Below are positions 34,041 to 46,378 of a stretch of DNA of 64,000 nt, piece by piece. Position numbers and translations under genes: made by a program. Under the pieces are notes generated by a model. It had not been told where the DNA came from, did not search any database, and saw only the letters and a program-made list of their open reading frames with translations. Source of the DNA: Turritopsis dohrnii (Eukaryota; Cnidaria; Hydrozoa; Anthoathecata; Oceaniidae); assembly GCA_027922465.2 (NCBI GenBank), contig BQMF02000822.1:28547-92546 (forward strand). Reading direction: 5' to 3'. Numbering within the stretch: the first letter of the stretch is position 1; every line of letters starts with the position of its first letter.

Positions 34041-34154
34041 GTGAAGTTAGGAGGCATAAAGTAGTGACAAGAATTAGGGTTAGGGTTGAACGCATTGGCG
34101 CAAAGCAAAATGGTGGAAAACAACGTGATTGCGCGGAAACAAGTCTAACTTCAC
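34041..34154. mobile_element. 114-bp MITE with TA duplication
   Basis: GTGAAGTTAG and CTAACTTCAC form 10-bp inverted termini, with TA outside each (34039-34040, 34155-34156). Three TAGGGT units inside are probably chance. Confidence 0.55.
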
Positions 34155-35454
34155 TAGCCTTTGATAAGAACCAGACGAAAAAAACTAGCGGCCTATTTTA
34201 ATACTCGGTGCCTTAACGGTCGCTGATTAATAAGTTTATCTTTTATTTGAATAAGTAACTAGATGTTCTAAAAAGGAGAAGACAAAAACAAAGAATAAAC
34301 AGGGTCGTCGACACCGGGGAACCAGGGGCCATGGGCCCCCACCACGTTTTATTAGTAATGCTTTATTAAGTCAAGCAAAAAGACAATAAGACAAAAAGAC
34401 ATAAGAATAGCAACCACAAAAGAAGACTTAACAGAGTCGGAAAACTTTTTAAGAAATATAAGTTGATAACTGTTAAACGGTTTTTGTTAATTATTTAATA
34501 ATGAAACACATATTTGCAGTATCGAATAATTCTAATGTACTATTCTATAGTCAGATAAAATGCCAAGCTAAGTTTAATTTGATTTAAAAGCCATACTTCA
34601 TTGATATACAGGATGACCAACTGTGAAGTTGATCAACGGATTGTCGGTATGACGTTAATACCTGACCATCTCCTTCAGCTGGATTAATTTAAAAACTCTA
34701 TTATATTTTTTTTTTGCTCAGGCCAGATTTTGACTGTAACAATACAGAATAATATTTCATGTTATAACCAGAGGGCATTGTGTGATTAAAAGGTGGTAAC
34801 CGCTATCAACAACAGTACAAGGTTTCTTACGTTTATGCTATTATCAATTACGTGGCGATGTTATGCGTTTCTTTATCTTTGGTTAGTAAATTCGACTGTA
34901 GAAAATTTCTACGGTACATTGTCTTGTGGACACTGATATATACTGCAATCGATTAGTAACTGTTACAGTATTAGAAATATTGTCAGCAAAGATGAAAAAG
35001 CAACTCAACTCAAGTTGTCCCAACGCATGATTGACGCAAACTCCAAGCGTGAGTCTCTTCCATTATCAATATACAGACGGCAGCAAAGAAGACCATGGTC
35101 AACGCTGGTAACGTGACTTGAAAATTGAAAATCTGTGTCTCATTTGTAAAACGCGGTGCGAAGACATTTTGTCCCGCGGATTCTCAATTTTATGAAGCCA
35201 CAGATTACTAAATACAGGGATCAATTACATTGCATCAAGTTCGGTGCACAACTTGAAATGTTTACTGATAATTTCCCGTTTAATCAATAAAGATTTTATT
35301 CCTTATGAAGTTTATTTCAATATCCATCATTGAGAGGGAATTGCAAAATGGTGTGGTGTTAGCTAAATTAAAGTGATATTTAAGTCAATTATAGATCTTA
35401 ATACAACTTAAAGCTTATTAAATAGTATTTTTTTACTCTGATGACTTTGTTTCT

Positions 35455-35590
35455 TTTCGAAAATCCTGCAGTCGTTGCAATGTTTTCAGAAAAAATTCAA
35501 TGCGTCAGCGGAGTTAAGCAGGGTCGTTGTTGTAGCCGTCCGAATCTCAAAAGACGCAACAAACACTGGGTTTAAGGTTGAGATTGAGCT
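35455..35590 (-). repeat. Interspersed repeat family, copy 3
   Basis: A more diverged minus-strand copy sharing AAATCCTGCAGTCGTTG, CGGACGGC and ACCTTAAACCCAG-type blocks with 30065-30195. Confidence 0.5.
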
Positions 35591-35865
35591 TGATGTGACT
35601 TGTGATAAATTTTTTAGGCGTTAATGTAAAGGAATGTACTTGAGAAACTAGAACTATTATTGAGTTAGATGATTGGTTGTGCCATCTGCCAACAGTTTTT
35701 CGTTCATTTAATAGGGAATTTTTTCTTGCTGTGTATGATGGAAGGGTTAGGGCTGTGTTTGCCAAATTATGAAACTTGATTATGAATTACTTGAGAATTT
35801 TCCCTCAAAGCTGAAAGAGACAAGATTTGGTGTTTAGTGGTTAAATTTTGAAGCGTATTTATGTA

Positions 35866-36410
35866 AAGTCTATGTCAACCGATTTGGCAGTTCGAACATT
35901 TTTTATGATTACAAATCAAAATAAATGATTTATTCATTTTTTATATTCACATTTTAATATGTTGTTTTGTTAAATTGTGTTAACCATTACTATTAATTGT
36001 TAATTTCACAAAACGATTTTCTAAAACCTTAACATTTGATGTAAACAGACACTCTAACCCCCGGTTTATTGCAAAATATCAGATATTTTTAGGGCTCTTC
36101 CGGGTTCCATATTTGAGCTGACAACTTCCAATAGAATAAAGATTTTGTTATCAAATTTTGTACACTTCTTTGTCAAAGGTTGATCTCGCTCCTGTGCAAG
36201 TTTCAACGTTTTCAGTTTACTAGAAAAAAAGTTTATGATTTTCTAACGCAAATTTTAACGCTAAAATGTTAATATTTTTTTCCAAAAAGTCGTTTATAAT
36301 ATTGAGCTTTTTGTGCTCTTGTAGGTGCAAAAAAATTATTTTAAAATCATTTATTTTGACTTAGGAATCGTAAAAAGTGTTCGAACTGCCAAATCGGTTG
36401 ACATAGACTT
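35866..36410. mobile_element. 545-bp mariner-type MITE
   Basis: Termini AAGTCTATGTCAACCGATTT... form a perfect inverted repeat of about 33 bp, extending imperfectly to about 75 bp, with TA on both sides (35864-35865, 36411-36412). It ends 83 bp upstream of the MFSD8-like start codon and so lies in its promoter or 5' UTR. Confidence 0.85.
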
Positions 36411-36493
36411 TAATTATGTGCCTACACGATTTGAAACAACTTGTTCTAATCATGTGTTCAATCAGAAGTTACTTTAAGTTTAGATAAACACCA

Positions 36494-37903
36494 ATGGAAA
36501 TTATGACATCCAAAGTCAAGAACCAATTTAAGTCAAAAGAACCGGGTTCAACACCCAAAGAAGATGGACCATCAAATACATGGATTCAAAAACGAAAGCA
36601 AACCCAATATGTATTCTTTCTACAAACGTTTTCATTGGGGATGGATTATTCAGTGTTTTTCTTGACACTCTGGCTTTACATAGAGAATTTGATCAAACCA
36701 CAAAACCCAAAGTTGATTTACAGCTTGACATCGGCTTCATACTTAGTATCTGCTGTGGTGTTGCCAGTGGTTATCGCTCCCATAGCTGATAAATACCGTT
36801 GTATTCGAAAATTATTGTTAATATGTAACACATTCGCGATTATTGGCAACCTAATTTATGCACTACCGTTTTCACCAGCTTGCTTAATTGTCGGTCGTTT
36901 GATAGCAGGAACAGGAGCTCCTCTCAAAGGAGTGATTACTGGGGAAATAGCTCGATCGTATACACCAAAAGAAGCTGTATCGAAATTTTCATTGATTGGT
37001 TTGGCATTTAGCACTGGATTTATTTGCGGTCCTGCAATTAACATAGTATTTACTGGGACCAACTTCTACATCAATAAATGGCATATTACTGCAGAAAACG
37101 TACCAGGGCTTTACATGGCCGTTTTGTTTTTCTTGTTGCAAATTGTTGTCTTCTTCTTTGCTCATGATCTGTCCAAGGAATACGATCTCAAGATGATTTG
37201 TGCAAAAATTGCTGAAAACGAAAATGGTAAAAAAAGATGCGATCACGAACGACAGCCTCTGCTTCCAAAGAATGAATTCCGCATAAAGAAATCAGTATTG
37301 ATTTTATTCAAAAGATTAGATTCTGGTGTGATATTTTTCTTTTCATATTTTTTTATGTACTTAATGGTGACATTTGACATGTGGATGCCAATAATGGTAG
37401 TAGATGTATTAAAATGGAAACCGCTGGCATTGAATCTGATAATATTTGGCAGTGCTTCTGTTGGTGGAATTGTGTTAATAGCAATGATGCTGAAGCCACT
37501 CTCCGAAACTTTATTAAACTATCTTATGTTGGCATCTTTGATAGCAATGATCCTCATGCAAGGAATTTTTGTTTCATTGAAAACTTATCACAATCACAAC
37601 ACTATTGTTATTCCTCTGTGGTGTCTTTGGATTCCGTTATTCACTATAGTCTGTGTGATGGAAAACGTTTATCTGGTGAACACGCTAGCAAGGATGGTTT
37701 CGTCAGCAAAACAAGCTACTGCTGAGAGTGTACGACTTGGATTCGCAAGATCAGGATCTTTAACAGCTCTGTTAACGTCTGCTTATTTGTTTGATTGGTT
37801 GAACATTTATGCTGTTGTGATGACGTGTATGTGTGTATTAGGGACGATAATATTTTTTGCAAAATGGAAAAAATTAAAAAATCCGGAGGAAATACTAAAT
37901 TAA
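36494..37903 (+). CDS. MFSD8/CLN7-like major facilitator transporter
   Basis: 469 codons in one exon with the two-times-six membrane-helix pattern of the major facilitator superfamily. After a hydrophilic N-terminus, helices begin with VFFLQTFSLGMDYSVFFLT (about residue 40). The loop APIADKYRCIRKLLL is the superfamily signature, and GRLIAGTGAPLKGVITGEIA marks helix 4-5. A cytoplasmic loop carries ERQPLLP near residue 252, an acidic dileucine signal for endolysosomal sorting, as in MFSD8-type proteins. The substrate is not known from sequence. The upstream ATG at 36494 and another at 36503 are both plausible. No introns are seen, and the MITE just upstream may supply regulatory sequence. AATAAA at about 38226 is a candidate polyadenylation signal. 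Confidence 0.8.
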   Translation: MEIMTSKVKNQFKSKEPGSTPKEDGPSNTWIQKRKQTQYVFFLQTFSLGMDYSVFFLTLWLYIENLIKPQNPKLIYSLTSASYLVSAVVLPVVIAPIADKYRCIRKLLLICNTFAIIGNLIYALPFSPACLIVGRLIAGTGAPLKGVITGEIARSYTPKEAVSKFSLIGLAFSTGFICGPAINIVFTGTNFYINKWHITAENVPGLYMAVLFFLLQIVVFFFAHDLSKEYDLKMICAKIAENENGKKRCDHERQPLLPKNEFRIKKSVLILFKRLDSGVIFFFSYFFMYLMVTFDMWMPIMVVDVLKWKPLALNLIIFGSASVGGIVLIAMMLKPLSETLLNYLMLASLIAMILMQGIFVSLKTYHNHNTIVIPLWCLWIPLFTIVCVMENVYLVNTLARMVSSAKQATAESVRLGFARSGSLTALLTSAYLFDWLNIYAVVMTCMCVLGTIIFFAKWKKLKNPEEILN

Positions 37904-38899
37904 AACAATTAAACGGAGATCTTTAATCTGATGTTTACTGTTTCAGATATCCTTTACCTATTGCACTTTTGAAATACCTGCAAGAAATTTTGTTCAAAAA
38001 AGTTACAGAAGATGATTATGACTAAACATAGGTTTGCAATGCATTGAAGAATTTTGTGAATTTGAGCAAATGCTGCATAATTACATTTTGATCTGTCTAA
38101 CAGAAAAGTCTATTGACATTACATAAAAACTAGCATTGCTTGTAAAATATATTTGAAACTGTAATTCGTAGTTTGCATCTACTGGATACATATACCAAAG
38201 ATAAGCTTGCTTCTTTTTAAAGGGAAATAAAGCCTTCATCGAAACTTTTTTATATTACCTTTTAAGGGAAGTAATTTTGGCGGATTGGTTCATAGACCAC
38301 CAAAATCCACCAATATTGCTTCTCACCAAAAATAACTATTTTTGGTATCCACCAAAATTAATTCCCGCCAAATTTAATATAAATGCTCGACCGCCAAAGT
38401 TAATTCCCGCCAAATTTGATTATTGGTCAGCGCCGCAAGGTAGATGATCTTTCATTTCCCTTTGTCTGTCAGTCCACCAGTCAGTTAGTAAGATCGCAGT
38501 TCTTCACGCCCTAATTAAGCGCCCGTTACTGCTCACTTTTATTTTTTCAGTTCAAAATAACAAAGCTCAAAGCACAACATTTATTTTTGGTAGATATATC
38601 GCTAGTATGTAACTAACTATTATATATTGCAATGCAAAGAGGGTTCATTTCACTCAAATGAATAAATGAATTAATCGTTTTAATGTCACCCTTAATTATA
38701 ACGTAAACCATCTTGGGAGCAATACACTACTGCAGGGCTACAAATTAATCGAATTATTATTATTTACATTACAATTACATTGAAGCATATTGAATCAAGA
38801 CGTTTACAACAATGATCCCCAATTGGATTGGAAAGATTTATTTTATTGAAAAATTTATTGTGGAGGAAGAAAAGTTGCAATTTGCATAAATTATTTATA
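37904..38899. other. 3' flank of the transporter with a MITE relic
   Basis: A possible AATAAA lies at 38226-38231. The block at about 38265-38425 repeats AATTCCCGCCAAA/TTTGGCGG motifs, resembling the MITE at 26540-27153 but with one end lost. No coding sequence is supported. Confidence 0.5.
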
Positions 38900-39272
38900 C
38901 TAGTCGCCAAGGCGGCGTCGCTCGGCGCCCATGTCCAACTGCTCTGTATCACTGTATTAATGAACGTCAAATTTCCTTATAAACGGCTCGTACAACTTGT
39001 GTTCAACCAGAAGCAGATTCGAAGTCACAACCTTTAGTAAAACCAATCTTTTGTCAATACACTCAAAACGTAGAGAGCGAAAACTTCAACTTTTTATTAG
39101 CTTTTGTTTTAAAAAAAAGTTACCCGCTCTAACATGGGTGCTATCAAACGTAAGGGGGAAATGGTTTCTCTTCTTAAAAAGATCACACAGGAGGAGAGAA
39201 AAAAAGGCACGTGCTAAATGAATAAAGTGAATAAAAAAGCGTTCGATCTGAAGGGCATAACAATGAAAAAAG
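38900..39272 (-). mobile_element. Helitron B, 3'-end fragment
   Basis: The minus-strand 3' terminus (hairpin plus CTAG at 38903-38900) matches Helitron A 32834 onwards, including the shared ACAAGTTGTACGAGCCG block. The 5' part is missing: it stops four bases before the start of Helitron C at 39277. Confidence 0.8.
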
Positions 39273-39856
39273 GTAATCTATATATTAATAGTCGATTCTC
39301 CTTCTGTCTATCTGTCTGTAACGCAAAATGGTAGATTTAACTTCGAAAGAAATCGAGGATCTGCAACGGAGAGAGCACGAAGAACTTAAACATTTAGGGT
39401 GTATAAATGTGTAGCTCCCGCCAAAGAAATGACGATGGCTGCAAGAAATTGTAATACTTTAACTGCAAACATACATATATGAAAATATTAGCTAATTTTG
39501 AATTGATATTTCTACAATACTTGCCTCAGACTGACCTTTAACGAATACACTTTTAAGTATTTGTAACCCCCGTCCAATGTCATAGCAACGAAAGGAAATT
39601 GATCAAGTTCGCTTTCAACCATCTTGATTCTTATTCGCGCGAAAAGAAAAAAATAAAGTTAAGAAAAACGATCATTTTGTTTGCCTAAAGACAACAAAGG
39701 AAAGTTTGCTATTTTGTTTATGTTGTCTATTTAGCTAGGTAAACTGACAAAAAACACAAGTCCTGTGTTTTTATTTTTGGGTGATGAAAATTAGATATGG
39801 ATTCCTGTTTTTGTTTACATTGTTCTTTTGAGTTTTTTCTCAACGTACAACGAGTT

Positions 39857-42800
39857 ATGAATTCTGATCATGACTACGAAATCCCTCAAAAGTTTGTTTT
39901 GCCTCGAACACAGATTGATAGAGACATAGTTGATGCACGGCAACATCAGGCAACAACAACTCCCTGATGACCCTCAACAGCGTCGTCGAATTAGGAATGC
40001 TGAACGACAAAGGAGATACCGTGCAAATCAAACTGCAATTGGTGCTCAGTTGAGAAGGGAGAGGGATGCACAAAATCAAAGACAGCGACGGGCTAATGAG
40101 CAACCTGAACAAGCTGCTGCTCGACGTGCAGCTGATGCTCAACAGCACCAACTTCTAAGAAACAATGAGCAACTCGAACAAGCTGCTGCTCGACGTGCAG
40201 CTAATGCGCAACAACACCAAAGAGCATATGTCCGAAACAGACAAGTGCGCAGGGCTCGGTTTTTAAATGCTGCACGGATTGATGTTGAAAACAATGACTT
40301 ACCTGACATTCAGTCTTTAGGTGAATTTAACATTTTATGTAAACATTGTGGAGCAGTCAAATTCGACCGTGAAACTAATTTTAAATGTTGCACAAATGGA
40401 AAGGTACAACTTCCAAATTTATTAGATTATCCGCCTGAGTTAAGGAATCTTTTACTTGATAATTCTGCACTGGGTAAACATTTCCGTAAGTGTATTAGAG
40501 TTTATAATAATGCATTTAGTTTTGCTTCTCTGTCAGCTAATCTACGTCCGCTCCCAGGAAATAGGCCTCCATGTTTTAGGATATGTAGACAACTGCTACA
40601 TAGGTATGGAGCACTGCATGCTAATGAAAACCAAGTGCCTATGTTTAGCCAACTGTATATTATCGAAGCTGCTAATTCGCTTGACATGCGTATGCAAAAC
40701 CCTTCCAATGCAGATTGCAACAGAGACTTGATGGGGCAAATACAAACGGTCATTAATAGAGTTTCAACTTATGCCGCAGCATATCGTAACTTGGCTCAGG
40801 TCGAACGAGAAGAAGAAGAAAAGGCGCTCTTAAAAAATAGACCAACCTCGGTAGTGGGTATGTATATGCGTGAAGGTGAAGACAGGAGGAGATACAATGC
40901 TCCACATCACAAAGAAGTCGCAGCAATTTTTGTAGGTAACGATGGTGCGCCTCCGGCTGGTAGAAATATTGTAGTGTATCCAAGAGATCAGCCCATGCGA
41001 AATATTTCTTACATGTCGACAAACATTGACTCCATGATGTATCCAATAATTTTTCTTAGAGGTGATCCTGGATGGAGTCCGAACATGAATCACGTACAAC
41101 AGCATGCAACTGAAAGGCGGAATAAAATTACACAATTGCAGTATTATATTTATCGTATTGCCATTAGACGTGAATTTTCTGCTTTACATTTAGCTGGAAA
41201 ACTATTTTAACAGTTTGTTGTCGACAGCTATGTCAAAGTGGAGGGAGCGGGACTCGACTTCATACGCCAGAGCCAAGAACAATTACGGGCGGATAGCTAC
41301 ACAAAATTGATGGACTATTTGGAGGAAACTGCCCATGAACGAGACCTCCGTGCGGGTAATATCGTTGTGTTGCCATCTACCTTTTCAGGTTCACCAAGAA
41401 ATATGCACCAATTGAACCTAGATGCTACGGCATTAGTTTCAAAAAAAGTTAAACCAGATTTATTTTTAACTTTTACATGCAATCCTGAATGGCCTGAAAT
41501 TGTTCAAAATCTTTTGCCTGGTCAAACTGCATCAGATAGGCCAGATCTGGTTACACGAGTATTCAAATTGAAGTTGGAAACTCTTAAAAACGATGTTATA
41601 AAAGATTTTGTTCTAGGTGTATCTGTAGCACAGGTGGATGTTATAGAATTTCAGAAAAGAGATGCACATGCTGTTGCATCTCGGCAACGAATTTAAGTTG
41701 CGCAATGCTGATGACATTGATTTATTGATATCAGCACGAATTCCAAATCGGGACCAAGAACCAGAACTTTACGAAATCATCAAATCTTGCATGGTACATG
41801 GTCCGTGTGGCCATTTCAATGTGTCTTCACCGTGTATGCAAGATGGTAAGTGCAGCAAAAATTTTCCGAAGCAGTTCAACAATGGAACTGTTTTAAATGT
41901 GGATGGCTATCCTTTATATCACCGACTAGATGACGGAAGAACTGTTCGAATTCGGAATATGGATCTTGACAACAGATGGATCGTCCCATACAACCCTTTC
42001 CTCAGCAAAAAGTACAATGCACATATAAACCTAGAGGCCTGTGTTTCCATTAAAAGCGTCAAGTATTTGTACAAATACATTTACAAAGGACATGATACTG
42101 CTCATATTGAAATCAATGAGCGAATAGATCATGACGAAATCAAAACCTTTTTAGATGCGAGGTATGTATCTGCTCCAGAAGCTGTGTGGCGTTTATGCTC
42201 TTTTCCAATGCACACTCAAAGTCATGCTATTTTACAACTTCCTGTTCACCTTCCAAATGAGCAGCAGATTTTTTTCAGAGAAGGACAGGAACAAGCAGCA
42301 CTGGAAAGAGGACAAGAGCACACCAAGTTAACTGCTTGGTTCGAATTAAATCATGTTGACGAACGGGCACGTCAATATTTATATCCTGATATCCCCCACC
42401 ATTACGTGTTTCAAACACGACAACATAAGTGGGTGACATGGCAGCGTGGAGCAGAAAAAACTGTAAGTAGAATGTACAATGCTAGCATTCGCCAAGGTGA
42501 AAGGTATTTCTTACGTGTGCTGTTGTTACATGTTCCTGGTGCGACTTCCTTTGAATACCTTAGAACTGTTAATGGGATTGTATATAGATCTTTTAGAGAA
42601 GCGTGTATTGCACTTGGACTATTGGATGACGATACTTTTTGGATACGAACCATGGAGGAACTTGCCGCATCAGCAACTCCCTCTAAAATTCGCAAAGTGT
42701 TCTCCTTCATTCTGATCCATGGAGAGCCAAGCAATCCAGCTGAATTGTGGGAAAGATTCTGTGCTCACATGGTTGAAGATTTTTTGAGACACCAGACGGA

Positions 42801-44681
42801 AGTACAAGCAGAGCAGTCAGCTCTTGGTAAAATTCAGGAAGTCTTGCAGCAATTTGGTAGGGTTGTTACTGACTTTGATTTACCTGCTTTTGAACAAGCT
42901 ATTGCAGACGATCTACCAAATGCTGATCAAATGAGGGAAGAAGCCATCAACATGAGGAACACGTTGAATGCTGACCAGCTTGCTGTTGCCGACGCAGTCC
43001 TAGATGCAGTGGTAACAAACAACAACAATAGTGCTAAAATTTTCTTCCTTGATGGACCCGGTGGAACAGGTAAAACTTTTACGTACAATTACATCATTCG
43101 CGAGGTTATTGGAAGAAACCTATCAGTAAGTACGTGTGCGGGGACTGGAAGTGCAGCAATACTGTTAAAAAATGGTAAGACAGTTCATTCTCCTTTCTAA
43201 TTACCTGTTCCTGTATTGGACAATTCAACGTGCAATGTTAAGCCTAATAGTAGGCACGCCGATTTTTTACGTAACCAGCATATTGTAATATTTGATAAGG
43301 CAAGTATGATTCCTAACCATGCACTTGAGGCTATTGATAGAATGTTTAGAGATATCTTTAACAGTGATGTGCCTTTTGCTGGAAAGGTTGTTCTTTTAAG
43401 TGGTGATTTTAGACAGACTCTTCCTGTTGTGAAAAGAGGCAGACAAGCTCAGATTGTGGAAGCGTGCATCAAGAGCTCTGTCTTGTGGCCAATAGTGCAA
43501 ATCTTTCATCTGAATGTCAACATGAGAGCTGCTCCTGGGTAAAGGGAATTTACGCAATTTCTACTTGCCTTATGAAACGGAGCGATACCGAAAAAAGAGG
43601 ATGATCCATTAAAAGATTCCATTGAAACTAGCCACCAAGGCGGCGTCGTTCGCCGCCCATGTGCACCTGCTTTGTGTCACCCCGGAGACCGCAATAAACC
43701 TCATATTTCTTGAAAATCGGCTCGTACAACTTGTGTTCAGCCAGAGGCAGATTCGAAATCAAATATCAAATATCAGTTTAAACGATGGTTCCAAAAAACC
43801 CAAATTTCATGATGTGTTACTTATTTATATTTACTTATATATTTAACAATCGTTGATCAGTACAACAATACACTCAAAACGTAGGGAGAAAAAACATCAA
43901 CTTTTTATTAGCTTTTGTTTTAAAAAAGTTACGCGCTCTAACATGGGTGCTATCAAACAGGGGAAAAATGGTTTCTCTTCTTAAAAAGATCACACGAGAG
44001 GAGAGAAAGAAGGCACGTGCCAAATGAATAAATAGAATAAAAAAACGTTCGATCAGAAGCGCTTAACAATTAAAAAAAGAAATTAAATTATTAAAGGAAA
44101 AGCAAAAAAAACATTTTGTTTTATGATACTCTTTTTTTACCTATCGGTTTTTAAACATTTTGATTGCTCAAAAAAAAAGTTCACCCGTCTCAGACAGTCA
44201 GGAAAGCGCTAGGATACACTGGCAAATCGAACATGCTGCCACGTTCTGCCACTGCTGCTTTTTGTCATTTTTGTCATTGAAGGATGGTTTATGCAACGGC
44301 ACACGATTAGTCATCCGTAATCTCCAAGAGAATATCCTTGATTGTGAAGTGCTGACCAGTATCTCTGCTGGAAATCGGGTGCTCATTCCTAGAGTGACCT
44401 TGTGTCCAAATGATACCAACCTTCCGTTTCAGCTGAAGCGAACACAATTTCATTTCCGTTTGTCATATGCAATTACCATCAACAAAAGTCAAGGTCAGAC
44501 TTTTGAACGGGTTGGTATTTATGTGCAAAGGCCTTGCTTCAGTCACGGTCAACTGTATGTTGCATTTTCACGAACACGAAGCTTTGAAGCAGTGAAAGTA
44601 AAGGTTTGTAGAACTTTACAGCAAGGCTATGTTAGAGAGAGATGCTACACTAGAAATGTAGTATACCAACAGGTATTATGA
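39857..44681 (+). pseudogene. Helitron Rep-helicase (RepHel), inactivated
   Basis: ATG 39857 opens a frame that shifts near 39958 into the arginine-rich N-terminal region with RR(I/N)AERQRR-type repeats. A zinc-binding block CKHCGAVKF...FKCC follows near 40340. A TAA interrupts at about 41208. The HUH Rep domain follows (GNIVVLPSTFSGSPR, LFLTFTCNPEWPEI), with a frameshift near 41665 exactly at the expected HUH metal-binding motif. The YLYKYIYKGHD part of the Rep domain lies near 42070. The PIF1-like helicase shows Walker A (GPGGTGKT, about 43060) and Walker B read as DKAS instead of DEAS, with a TAA at 43198. Helitron D replaces part of the helicase (43628-44262). The final segment (LSYAITINKSQGQTFERVG, VAFSRT) ends at 44681. 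It is not expected to work. Confidence 0.9.
43628..44262 (-). mobile_element. Helitron D, truncated copy inside the helicase
   Basis: The minus-strand 3' end (CTAG at 43631-43628 with the CGCC hairpin) abuts a T and matches Helitrons A and B, including ACGCGCTCTAACATGGGTGC-type sequence and the block GACAGTCAGG. The expected TCTATATA 5' end is absent, and the helicase resumes at about 44265 after a gap. A deletion therefore removed both the 5' end of D and part of the helicase. Confidence 0.8.
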
Positions 44682-44896
44682 ATATTTTTACCTTGCAAAA
44701 ATATACGTGCAATTGATATATTGAATGTTTTGAATTGAAACTTTATGCAAGGTTAATGAGGAGGCATTAGATTTGATTACCTGGAAATTAAATTAGTTTA
44801 CAAATAGATTAAATTGAAATGCCAAATGATGATTAGTATATAGCATTAGATTAGATTACCTTGAAATTAGAGTAGATGGAAGAGATTACATTAAAA

Positions 44897-45130
44897 GCCG
44901 GGAGGAAGGAGGGTATGAAAGCGGCAAAAAGCTGGGAGGAAGGAGGGTATAAAAGTGGCCAAAAGCTGGGAGGTAGGAGGGTATGAAAGCGGCCAAAAGC
45001 CAGTTGGAGGAGGGTATGAAAGCGGCATTGAGATGGTTGGAGGAGGGTATGAAAGCGGAATTGAGCCGGGTGGAGGAGGGTTTGAAAGCGGCATTGAGCC
45101 GGGTGGAGGAGGGTAGGCAGGTGGCAAAAA
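44897..45130 (+). repeat. Minisatellite of seven 33-34 bp units
   Basis: Units follow GCCGGGTGGAGGAGGGTATG... The last several are exactly 33 bp (11 codons), so a plus-strand frame (44983-45186) reads an 11-residue periodic pattern around VEEGMKAAL. It lies between the Rep-helicase stop and the spliced gene of Helitron C. Confidence 0.85.
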
Positions 45131-46378
45131 GCCGTTATTTGTGTGACATATTCTTTTTATTTTATTCTCTTTTTTTGAGATTCTGATGTAAAGGTAGTTT
45201 TATCATTATACAATAACGCAATGGTCATACATGTTGAACTGCATGGTTTCTTTTTAAAATTGGTATGAATGTTTAGCTTATAATTATTTTCCTTTTTTAA
45301 CCTGATAGTCCTTTATTATTTGCATTCTAAGAATTTATTTCCTTTTTTTAGATAGCGAGACAAGGCGTAAACCTCTCTACATTATTGATTTTACGTTGCG
45401 GTATTGAGACACCATGTACTCAGCTAAATGATTTCTTCATTAAACATGAGTAAGAACATTTTCCTCCTCACTTGCACCTTTGCTAACAAATTGAAAGTAG
45501 ATTCAGTTACACTTTTTCATGAGTTCATGATGTGAACGCAGCTTATTTTCATATGTTTAGATTTAGCATAGTGTCGTAGACTAGAAGATATGTATCAGCT
45601 AATGTGAAGAAAAATGACATTTCGTTGCACTTGAAAAATCAGTCTATGTTTATTGAGATATTAGAAAGTTAGAAATTTCTCATGTTGCAGCCATACTTGT
45701 AACTGATGTGAAGTAACTGAAAACAGTAGTGTATGTTCAAAAGTCATGGTTCACGTTCACAAGTCAATCATTGTGTATTTAATACAGTGTCATCACCCAC
45801 CCTCCTTTTGAACGGTTTAAACAGTCTAAACTAAAGTCCCAGTGCACATTGTTTATTATACCTATCTATACGGTTTCTTCTGGAAGAATAGACTTAGACA
45901 ATCCCTTTTGGCTTGGGATAACCAGAACTTTTTACCCTGGACTCGGTATAATAATCACATGTGTTTCATATATTCATCTGACTATACATTGTAAAATATA
46001 TATATATTGAGAATACATAATATGAATTATTGTCCAATATTTTCTCTTTAACAGACTAAATTAGCAATAAGGAAAATGTTTGCCGTTAGATATTGCATCA
46101 GGAATTTTCTGTATTTCTTTCATTTTGTCAAATCGACTGTTGTCGTTTTTTCCTACCTGGAATACTTTTCCTGTGGGCAAAATATTCCAAATTCACTGCG
46201 GTTAAGAACTTTTAATTGTAATAATGCGTATAATTCTATAAAAATGCACTCCTTCGCATTGCTTTTTCCACACATTTGCGCAGTTTAGTTCACTTTGTGA
46301 TTATTGTATTCATATTGTATTGTCTGCATGCCCTAAAAGAAGTATCTTAACGATATGATTATGGATTTCTTTTTTCAG

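Larger units (their letters stand above)
33681..35865. other. Intergenic, no supported gene
   Basis: Contains a 114-bp MITE (34041-34154) and a third copy of the interspersed repeat (35455-35590). The rest is AT-rich without coding signal. Confidence 0.5.

Noticed and set aside
34066..34088. Telomere repeat (TTAGGG)
   Set aside because: Only two or three GGGTTA-like units, inside a small MITE; no array.
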